Positions 15,682-20,758 of a DNA stretch of 20,758 bases are shown piece after piece. The stretch lies in contig CALBSD010000103.1 of the NCBI GenBank assembly GCA_937927625.1, positions 1 through 20,758 on the forward strand. Direction: 5' to 3'. Source of the stretch: an uncultured Actinomycetes bacterium. Its GTDB lineage: Bacteria > Actinomycetota > Acidimicrobiia > Acidimicrobiales > Ilumatobacteraceae. Within the stretch, counting starts at the first letter, position 1. The number at the start of each line of letters is the position of its first letter. Under the pieces are notes generated by a model. The model did no database searches. It was not told where the DNA came from and saw only the letters and a list, made by a program, of their open reading frames with translations. The position numbers were made by a program, and so were the translations under genes.

Positions 15682-16007
15682 TTCATCATTGCAATCGTCA
15701 GAGCAATAGCAGCAAGGGCAGCATTGCAGGCAGCAAAGACGTAAGCACGCTGAACGATGGTTTGCGTGGATGTCTCTACTTCTTTGCAGCGCGATTCGAT
15801 TGCTTGGCAGGTTTGAACAAGTTGAGTTGCGGCGCGAAGTTGCTCGCCCACGGCATCAACCTTGGCGCGATTGTCCACCATCTCATTGAAGAGGCCGACA
15901 AGGACTTGCTCCATTTTGCGATCAATGTCCTCGGTATGTTCCAGCAATTCCTGCACCGTTGGTGCTGAAAGTCGATTCTTGATTTTGTCCCAGGATTCAG
16001 AAGCCAT
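15678..16007 (-). CDS. Hypothetical helical protein with C-terminal membrane anchor
   Basis: 109 residues; family not recognised. Residues 1 to about 85 are charged and helical with heptad-like hydrophobics (LLEHTEDIDRKMEQVLVGLF, VDAVGEQLRAATQLV), suggesting a coiled coil. The last 22 residues (AYVFAACNAALAAIALTIAM) form one transmembrane helix ending in Lys, so most of the protein should face the cytoplasm as a tail anchor. This architecture resembles XhlA-type phage proteins in outline only; I see no diagnostic motif. The ATG at 16007 has an ATAAAT box 7 nt upstream and no Shine-Dalgarno sequence. It overlaps the next gene by 4 nt. It is divergent from the tRNA-Arg gene, whose 5' end lies 87 bp away. 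Confidence 0.72.
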   Translation of the reverse strand: MASESWDKIKNRLSAPTVQELLEHTEDIDRKMEQVLVGLFNEMVDNRAKVDAVGEQLRAATQLVQTCQAIESRCKEVETSTQTIVQRAYVFAACNAALAAIALTIAMMK

Positions 16008-16014
16008 AGGAACT

Positions 16015-16020
16015 ATTTAT
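16015..16020 (-). promoter_or_regulatory. Putative -10 box (ATAAAT) for the two-gene cassette
   Basis: ATAAAT on the minus strand ends 7 nt before the ATG at 16007. TTGCTC (16046-16041) is a possible -35 with a long 20-nt spacer. This suggests a separate leaderless promoter for the cassette. Confidence 0.4.
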
Positions 16021-16094
16021 CAGACCTTGGAGACCCCTTTGAGCAACGCGCTGAGGGGAATGGGGCTGAAATGTGCTCTGTAGAGTGGCAGCAT

Positions 16095-16171
16095 GCCCCC
16101 GTAGCTCAGTTGGATAGAGCAACGGACTTCTAATCCGCAGGTCGCAGGTTCGATTCCTGCCGGGGGCGCCA
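16095..16171 (+). tRNA. tRNA-Arg, anticodon TCT
   Basis: A full 77-nt cloverleaf. The acceptor stem GCCCCCG/CGGGGGC is perfect, the D stem GCTC/GAGC, the anticodon loop CTTCTAA with anticodon TCT (reads AGA), and the T arm GCAGG-TTCGATT-CCTGC. Discriminator G is followed by an encoded CCA. The outermost anticodon-stem pair is A-C (ACGGA/TCCGC), a mismatch at 27-43. A TAGAGT box at 16081-16086, 8 nt upstream, could be its -10 element, implying a very short 5' leader. Confidence 0.97.
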
Positions 16172-16221
16172 CTTGACTTGCACTCAATGACGGTCGTGAA
16201 TCTCGGCAGTTCTTGCTGAAT

Positions 16222-16227
16222 TAACAT
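16222..16227 (+). promoter_or_regulatory. Putative -10 box (TAACAT) for leaderless carotenoid oxygenase mRNA
   Basis: TAACAT ends 6 nt before the ATG at 16234, with no Shine-Dalgarno sequence. It also argues for the ATG over a TTG two codons earlier, which would fall before the expected transcription start. No clear -35. Confidence 0.4.
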
Positions 16228-16233
16228 TTGTTC

Positions 16234-17595
16234 ATGAGTCTTCTGGAATCTGGCGAGAATCACACCCCTTGGCACTTACGTGACAACTGGGAACCGATGC
16301 AGGTGGAGATCACGAGTACTGATCTTCAAGTCGATGGTGTTATTCCGCCCGAACTGAATGGCATGTATGTCCGCACCGGCCCTAACCCTGCTTCGGGCGC
16401 ATCACCACACTGGTTCTTTGGTGATGGCATGTTGCACGGTGTGCGCATCCGCGACGGCAAAGCGGAGTGGTATCGCAACCAGTACATCAACACACCCAAT
16501 GTTGCGCGCGCTCGCAATCTTCCATTTGAGTCCACTCCAGAACTAGGGCGAGGAACTGGCAACACGCACGTGCTTCCACACAACGGAACACTGCTCGCGT
16601 TAGAAGAAGGTCATTGGCCCTGGAAGATTGACAGCAATCTGCAGACACTGGGATATGAAAACTATGGCGGCGAATTGACATGTTCAATGACTGCGCATCC
16701 GAAAATTTGCCCCATCACCGGAGACCTGCTGGCGTTTAGCTATTTCTCTTTCGAGCCGCCATATGTTCATTACATCCGTGTCGGTGCTGACGGAAAATTG
16801 AAGCAGCTTGATCCCATTGATGTTCCCAACATGGTGATGATGCACGACTTCAACATCACGCAGAACAATGTGATCTTTATGGACCTTCCTGTCGTGTTTG
16901 ACCTGGGTGAACTTGCGAATGGATTCCCCTTCAAGTTCAACCGTGATGCAGGTGCTCGCCTTGGTGTGATGCCACGTGATGGGCGGGGTGGTGATACTCG
17001 CTGGTTTGAAATTGATCCGTGTTACGTATTCCACCCGGTGAATGCCTATGACGATGGCACAAACATCGTGATTCATGTTTCACGACAGAACGAAGCGTTC
17101 GGTTCTAGTTCTGATGACTACGCGGAAGTCGGACGGTTGTACAAGTGGACGATTGACACGGTGACGGGGAAAGTGTCCGAAGAGATGGTGGATGATCGCC
17201 CCGGAGATTTCGGTCGTGTCAACGACAAGTACTTGGGTTCAAAAGCACAGTTCGCATACCTCATGTCTTTGGGTGGTGAAGGCAATTCGGAAGAGCCCGT
17301 ATACGGAAACTCTTTGTGGAAGTACGACCTGGCGACGGGGCAGTGCTGGGAACATCATCTGGGTGTAACGACACGTGGCGGAGAGCCGGTGTTCGCACCA
17401 TCTTTGCCCAATGGTGCCGAAGACGAGGGCTACGTGATGACGATTGTGCATGACACTGCCACCGAGAAATCCCGACTTGTCATCATTGATGCACAGAATT
17501 TCAGTTCCCCTCCCGTGGCAACGGTTCACTTGCCCCAACGCGTTCCGTATGGTGCTCACGGCAGTTGGGTTCCCAGCGGCCTTATCCCCATGTAA
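16234..17595 (+). CDS. Carotenoid cleavage oxygenase family protein
   Basis: Non-haem iron dioxygenase that splits a double bond in carotenoids, apocarotenoids or stilbene-like substrates. 453 residues from ATG 16234. The four iron-ligating histidines are visible: His155 (SMTAHPKI), His204 (MMHDFNIT), His267 (YVFHPVNAYDD) and His442 (YGAHGSWVP). The N-terminal signature ELNGMYVRTGPNP and HWFFGDGMLHG is typical. The last ligand motif reads AHGSWVP where FHGNWVP is common. No signal peptide, so cytoplasmic or membrane-surface. It stands alone downstream of tRNA-Arg; no carotenoid synthesis or rhodopsin gene is in the window. A retinal-forming role is possible but unproven. Confidence 0.93.
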   Translation: MSLLESGENHTPWHLRDNWEPMQVEITSTDLQVDGVIPPELNGMYVRTGPNPASGASPHWFFGDGMLHGVRIRDGKAEWYRNQYINTPNVARARNLPFESTPELGRGTGNTHVLPHNGTLLALEEGHWPWKIDSNLQTLGYENYGGELTCSMTAHPKICPITGDLLAFSYFSFEPPYVHYIRVGADGKLKQLDPIDVPNMVMMHDFNITQNNVIFMDLPVVFDLGELANGFPFKFNRDAGARLGVMPRDGRGGDTRWFEIDPCYVFHPVNAYDDGTNIVIHVSRQNEAFGSSSDDYAEVGRLYKWTIDTVTGKVSEEMVDDRPGDFGRVNDKYLGSKAQFAYLMSLGGEGNSEEPVYGNSLWKYDLATGQCWEHHLGVTTRGGEPVFAPSLPNGAEDEGYVMTIVHDTATEKSRLVIIDAQNFSSPPVATVHLPQRVPYGAHGSWVPSGLIPM

Positions 17596-17628
17596 ATGAG
17601 TCCGTGAGGAGGGTCAATCAGGCTCAAA

Positions 17629-17659
17629 TTGAGGCTTTCCCACCCCAAACCCTTACAAT
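17629..17659 (+). promoter_or_regulatory. Promoter of carD (leaderless)
   Basis: TTGAGG (17629-17634) and TACAAT (17654-17659) are separated by 19 nt. The -10 ends 6 nt before the GTG start at 17666, so the transcript should begin at or near the start codon. The palindrome CTCAA-A-TTGAG (17623-17633) overlaps the -35 and may be an operator. This is the best -35/-10 pair in the window. Confidence 0.55.
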
Positions 17660-17665
17660 TGCAGG

Positions 17666-18241
17666 GTGGATTTTAAGAAGGGTGACATCGTCATCTACCC
17701 CCAGCACGGCGCTTGCAAGGTCATAGACCCGAAGAAGAAGCAAGACCCATTCGGTACGGGGAAGAAAGAGGACTACCTCATTCTCGAAACCATCATCAAC
17801 GAGATGACCTTGCGCGTTCCTGTCGCAAAGCTCGATGAAGTCGGCGTGCGCCCACCGGTGTCACCTGACGAACTCGAAGACCTCGTGGCAGTTCTTTCGA
17901 AAGCCGATCCTCGCGTTCCCAGCAACTGGTCACGCCGTTTCAAGAACCACCAGGAAAAGCTCAAGAGCGGCGACGTGTATCAGGTTGCTGAAGTTGTTCG
18001 TAACCTCGCAGCCCGTAACCGTGATGCTTCGCTGTCCGCAGCAGAGCGCACCATGTACGAGCGCGCACGCACCAACCTCATCTCTGAAATTCAGCCAGCG
18101 CTGAAGGTCACCAAAGAAGAGGCCGAAGAGTTCTTGAACAAGGCTCTCGAAAAGGGTGTCTTGAAGCCTGTGAAGGCTGCCAAGAAGAAGGTCGAAGCTG
18201 AGCCAAAGCCAGCTGACGACGAAGCAGAAGACGACCTGTAG
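17666..18241 (+). CDS. carD: CarD family transcriptional regulator
   Basis: RNA-polymerase-binding factor that stabilises open promoter complexes, especially at rRNA genes. GTG start, 191 residues. The N-terminal RNAP-interacting domain (1 to about 65) begins DFKKGDIVIYPQHGACKVI and includes LRVPVAKLDEVGVR. The helical DNA-binding domain follows, with SNWSRRFK carrying Trp88, equivalent to the minor-groove Trp85 of Mycobacterium CarD, then EKLKSGDVYQVAEVVRNLAARN. The tail (about 165-191) is Lys-rich then acidic (VKAAKKKVEAEPKP, ending EDDL), making the protein roughly 30 residues longer than mycobacterial CarD. The loop at 21-35 (DPKKKQDPFGTGKKE) differs in charge from the mycobacterial one. 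A dehydrogenase gene follows after 4 nt. Confidence 0.94.
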   Translation: MDFKKGDIVIYPQHGACKVIDPKKKQDPFGTGKKEDYLILETIINEMTLRVPVAKLDEVGVRPPVSPDELEDLVAVLSKADPRVPSNWSRRFKNHQEKLKSGDVYQVAEVVRNLAARNRDASLSAAERTMYERARTNLISEIQPALKVTKEEAEEFLNKALEKGVLKPVKAAKKKVEAEPKPADDEAEDDL

Positions 18242-18245
18242 TCAC

Positions 18246-19112
18246 ATGGCCCGCGTTGGGTTTTGCGGTCTCGGAGTCATGGGGTTTCCCATGGCCGGAC
18301 ATCTCGCGAAGAACAATCACGAAGTCGCTGTCTACAACCGCACCGGTGCACGCGCACTTGAATGGGTCGCTGCGCATGGTGGGCATGCCTTCCCAACTCC
18401 TGGCGAAGTTGCAGCAGAAAGCGACGTTGTTTTCCTATGTGTCGGCAATGATGACGACGTTCGTCAAGTGATGTTGTCGGAAGGTGGCGTTCTTGACGGT
18501 GCACACGAAGGCTTGATCGTTGTTGATCACACAACCACTTCAGCAATCCTCTCTCGCGATATGCATCAGTCATGCGCAGCACATGGCGTGACGTACATCG
18601 ATGCTCCAGTCTCGGGTGGTCAAGCTGGAGCAGAGAACGGCGCACTCACCGTGATGTGTGGTTCGGTCGAAGCTGCAGAGTTTGAAGCAGTGGCAGAAGT
18701 AATTGGTGCGTATTCGCGTGCATGTGTGCGACTCGGTGGTGTGGGTGCAGGCCAACTCGCAAAGATGGTGAACCAGATTGCAATCGCGGGTGTGGTGCAG
18801 GGACTGTCAGAGGCTCTTGCATTTGCGCAGCATGCTGGACTTGATGCGCATGCAGTTGTTGATGTGATTTCCAAAGGCGCAGCACAGAGCTGGCAGATGG
18901 AAAACCGTGGTCACACCATGGTGGACGACAAGTTCGACTTTGGTTTTGCAGTGGAATGGATGATTAAGGACTTGGGCTTCTGTATTGAAGAAGCACAACG
19001 CAATGGTTCACAAATTCCCGTCGCCGACCTTGTGCTGGGGTATTACAAAGAACTTGCCGCAGACGGCGGTTCGCGTCTTGACACCAGCAGTCTGATTCGC
19101 CGCTTGCGATAA
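18246..19112 (+). CDS. NAD(P)-dependent beta-hydroxyacid dehydrogenase (3-hydroxyisobutyrate dehydrogenase family)
   Basis: Oxidoreductase of the beta-hydroxyacid dehydrogenase family, acting on 3-hydroxyisobutyrate, tartronate semialdehyde, glyoxylate or succinic semialdehyde; the choice cannot be made here. 288 residues. The Rossmann motif GLGVMGFPMAGHL is at 8-20 and is followed by NRT at 31-33. The substrate-binding segment DAPVSGGQAGAENGAL is at 119-134 with Ser123. The catalytic Lys173 lies in GAGQLAKMVNQ, and KDLGF is near 241. The gene starts 4 nt after carD without a ribosome site, so it is probably reinitiated from the carD message. Pairing with carD is not the mycobacterial arrangement, where ispD follows. 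Confidence 0.92.
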   Translation: MARVGFCGLGVMGFPMAGHLAKNNHEVAVYNRTGARALEWVAAHGGHAFPTPGEVAAESDVVFLCVGNDDDVRQVMLSEGGVLDGAHEGLIVVDHTTTSAILSRDMHQSCAAHGVTYIDAPVSGGQAGAENGALTVMCGSVEAAEFEAVAEVIGAYSRACVRLGGVGAGQLAKMVNQIAIAGVVQGLSEALAFAQHAGLDAHAVVDVISKGAAQSWQMENRGHTMVDDKFDFGFAVEWMIKDLGFCIEEAQRNGSQIPVADLVLGYYKELAADGGSRLDTSSLIRRLR

Positions 19113-19121
19113 CTACATCAA

Positions 19122-19140
19122 TTCGGCAATGAATGCCGAA
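19122..19140. terminator. Bidirectional hairpin between convergent genes
   Basis: Perfect 7-bp inverted repeat TTCGGCA-ATGAA-TGCCGAA, starting 10 nt after the dehydrogenase stop and ending 5 nt from the thiolase stop. It lies between two convergent genes and can act on both strands. There is no clear T-tract, so termination efficiency is uncertain. Confidence 0.55.
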
Positions 19141-19144
19141 CGAA

Positions 19145-20374
19145 TTAGATGCGCTCGATAATGGTGGCTGTTCCCATGCCGCCACCGGTGCACATGGTGA
19201 TGAGGCCGGTCTGCTTATCCTGGCGCTCCAATTCATCCACAAGTGTGCCGATGAGCATTGCGCCCGTTGCACCAATGGGGTGACCCAATGCCATTGCGCC
19301 GCCGTTGACGTTCACTTTTGCAGGATCAACGCCAGTGTCCTTGAAGAACTTCAGGACAACTGCAGCGAATGCTTCGTTGACTTCGAAGAGATCGATGTCG
19401 TCGAATGTCATGCCGGCCTTCTTGAGAACAAGCTTTGCTGCTGGTCCAGGAGCGGTGAGCATGATGACAGGCTCGGTGCCTGCAACGGCACTCATGATGA
19501 TGCGTGCGCGTGGCTTGAGCCCGTGTGCCTTTGCATAGTCAGGTGATGTCACGAGAACTGCGGCGGCACCGTCAACAACACCCGAAGAGTTGCCGCCGTG
19601 GTGCACGTGATTGATCTGCGAGATGTGTGGGTAGGCGAGACGTGCGGTCTCGTCAATGGAGAGGCCTTCAGGGTCCTTCTTGTATCCGCCCATGCCTTCG
19701 AAGCTGGGGGACAACTTTGCAAGGTCGGCAAGAGTGGTGCCTGCGCGTGGATGTTCATCAACAGCAAGCGCGAGTGTGCCGTCATTGTTCAAGATGGGGA
19801 TGAGTGAGCGTTCGAAGCGACCTTCGCTAATTGCGATGGCTGCACGGCGCTGGCTTTCTACTGCCAGTGCGTCGCACTCTTCGCGAGAGAAACCTTCAAC
19901 CGTTGCGATGAGGTCTGCAGAGATTCCCTGAGGAACCATGTTGTACTGGTCGCGAAGGTGCGCGTTGTTGGCGGTGAAACCATCGACGTGCATGGGTGAT
20001 GGGCGAGACATGGACTCAACGCCACCTGCAACAACGATGTCTTGCATGCCTGAGAGCACGCCCATCGCTGCGAAGTTCACTGCTTGCTGGCCTGAACCAC
20101 AGAAACGGTTGAGGGTGACACCAGGGGCCTCAATGGACCAGCCAGCATCAAGAGCAGACATGCGAGCGATGTCCATGGAGTGGTCGCCACTGCCGGCGCC
20201 ACAACCCATGACAACGTCGTCCACCTCTGCGGGGTCGAATCCAACGCGGTCGCGAAGGCCATTCAGCACCTGAGCAAGGATGCGCTGTGGATGCACATTG
20301 TGCAGTGCGCCAGTCTCTTTGCCCTTGCCCCGTGGTGAGCGGACTGCATCAATGATCCAAGCTTCGCGTTCCAT
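19145..20374 (-). CDS. Thiolase, acetyl-CoA C-acyltransferase
   Basis: Cleaves 3-ketoacyl-CoA, or condenses two acetyl-CoA, in fatty-acid breakdown. 409 residues from ATG 20374, chosen because of the GGAGG site 4 nt upstream; the frame continues to 20413 but without support. The nucleophile Cys92 is in LNRFCGSGQQAVN. INHVHHGGNSSGVVDGAAA supplies the NxH-like loop region, catalytic His365 is in GHPIGATG, and Cys395 is in MCTGGGMGTATIIE. All catalytic residues are present. It is divergent from a crotonase-family gene, 92 bp apart, which fits a beta-oxidation or acid-degradation locus. Biosynthetic versus degradative role cannot be separated by sequence. Confidence 0.95.
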   Translation of the reverse strand: MEREAWIIDAVRSPRGKGKETGALHNVHPQRILAQVLNGLRDRVGFDPAEVDDVVMGCGAGSGDHSMDIARMSALDAGWSIEAPGVTLNRFCGSGQQAVNFAAMGVLSGMQDIVVAGGVESMSRPSPMHVDGFTANNAHLRDQYNMVPQGISADLIATVEGFSREECDALAVESQRRAAIAISEGRFERSLIPILNNDGTLALAVDEHPRAGTTLADLAKLSPSFEGMGGYKKDPEGLSIDETARLAYPHISQINHVHHGGNSSGVVDGAAAVLVTSPDYAKAHGLKPRARIIMSAVAGTEPVIMLTAPGPAAKLVLKKAGMTFDDIDLFEVNEAFAAVVLKFFKDTGVDPAKVNVNGGAMALGHPIGATGAMLIGTLVDELERQDKQTGLITMCTGGGMGTATIIERI

Positions 20375-20378
20375 GTTT

Positions 20379-20383
20379 CCTCC
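20379..20383 (-). promoter_or_regulatory. Ribosome binding site of thiolase gene
   Basis: GGAGG on the minus strand, 4 nt upstream of the ATG at 20374. It fixes the start and shows that this gene, unlike several others here, has a translated leader. Confidence 0.8.
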
Positions 20384-20437
20384 ATCTTCGTGGCTTCTGC
20401 AGCCAACCCCCATGTGGGCTAAACCTTATGACACGGC

Positions 20438-20453
20438 ATTTATAGCTGAGTCA
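20438..20453. promoter_or_regulatory. Divergent thiolase/crotonase control region: TATAAAT box and TGAGTCA palindrome
   Basis: Within the 92-bp intergenic region, the minus strand carries TATAAAT (20444-20438), a good -10 candidate for the thiolase giving a leader of roughly 55-60 nt. A 7-bp palindrome TGAGTCA (20447-20453) lies just upstream in the thiolase direction. It could be an operator shared by both genes, but this is a short match and speculative. Confidence 0.35.
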
Positions 20454-20466
20454 TTGGGGGTGTGGA

Positions 20467-20758
20467 ATGGGCCAATTTGAGACATTGGAAGTATCGATTT
20501 CGGGAGAAATCGGCTCTATCCAGTTGAACCGGCCTGGTCAACTCAATGCGCTGTCACGCCAGACATTGCAGGATTTGGCTGCGGCTGCACAGTGGTTCGA
20601 TGACCAGAAGCACGTGAAAGTTGTTGTGGTTTCAGGACAAGGTCGATCCTTCTCTGCGGGGTTCGATCTCAATACTTTTTCAACACCCGATCCCAACTAT
20701 TCAACACGCGACATTGCCGACATCGGGCGAATGATGGCTGAGGCGATCTACGACATGA
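20467..20758 (+). CDS. Enoyl-CoA hydratase/isomerase (crotonase) family protein, 3'-truncated by window edge
   Basis: The N-terminal 97 residues of a crotonase-fold enzyme; the frame is open to the right edge. It starts at ATG 20467 with a G-rich stretch (GGGGG at 20456-20460) upstream. LNRPGQLNALSRQTLQDL (near residues 20-37) and the oxyanion-hole segment VVVVSGQGRSFSAGFDL (near 53-69) are diagnostic. The missing C-terminal part holds the catalytic acid residues, so hydratase, isomerase or other crotonase activity cannot be decided. Divergent from the thiolase, consistent with a joint role in acyl-CoA breakdown. Confidence 0.9.
   Translation, partial: MGQFETLEVSISGEIGSIQLNRPGQLNALSRQTLQDLAAAAQWFDDQKHVKVVVVSGQGRSFSAGFDLNTFSTPDPNYSTRDIADIGRMMAEAIYDM

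Noticed and set aside
16095..16171. tRNA-Arg as an integration site for the neighbouring unusual cassette
   Set aside because: The cassette lies on the 5' side of the tRNA, I see no second copy of the tRNA 3' end in the window, and there is no integrase gene.
15997..16275. Minus-strand open frame across the tRNA, with a GRNRTCDLRIRSP segment
   Set aside because: This peptide is the antisense translation of the tRNA-Arg gene and recurs in databases as a spurious protein. The frame lies on the tRNA and across two real gene starts.
1..20758. CRISPR arrays, insertion sequences or long direct repeats
   Set aside because: No regularly spaced repeats, transposase motifs or long duplicated segments were seen on reading through.

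Overview
The window is about 20.8 kb of compact bacterial chromosome, apparently from an actinobacterium of moderate G+C. Hand-counted 60-base samples of core genes give 52-58% G+C. The main evidence is gene content and order: dapA-rnj-ftsK followed by rimO-pgsA-cinA is a classic actinobacterial neighbourhood, and a CarD homologue with the intercalating Trp region is present. Several lead genes appear to start without a leader, with a TAnnnT box 5-7 nt before the start codon and no Shine-Dalgarno sequence. An uncultured Acidimicrobiia-like lineage is my best guess, but it is an inference from general character rather than a marker-gene placement.

Layout. (1) 1-1410: 3' part of a fatty-acyl-CoA synthetase cut by the left edge. 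(2) 1482-2198: an unrecognised A+T-richer lipoprotein. (3) 2205-4687, minus: a complete polar amino-acid ABC importer (binding lipoprotein, permease, ATPase). (4) 4811-12600 and on to 15100, plus: a housekeeping run of dapA, rnj, ftsK, an SMP-30/gluconolactonase-like gene, rimO, pgsA, an MFS transporter and cinA; the last four overlap end to end. (5) 15097-16007, minus: two overlapping unrecognised A+T-richer genes, one encoding a helical protein with a C-terminal membrane anchor. (6) 16095-16171: tRNA-Arg(TCT) with encoded CCA. (7) 16234-17595: carotenoid cleavage oxygenase. (8) 17666-19112: carD and a beta-hydroxyacid dehydrogenase, 4 nt apart. (9) 19145-20374, minus, and 20467 to the right edge, plus: a thiolase and a crotonase-family enzyme transcribed divergently.

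Functionally the window joins lysine/cell-wall precursor synthesis (dapA), RNA decay (rnj), chromosome segregation (ftsK), ribosome modification (rimO), phospholipid synthesis (pgsA), NMN/nucleotide repair (cinA) and rRNA promoter control (carD) with acyl-CoA metabolism at both ends. No gene-free stretch exceeds 300 bases. I see no insertion sequence, CRISPR array, phage gene or recognisable defence system. The least explained parts are the two-gene minus-strand cassette beside the tRNA and the lipoprotein at 1482.
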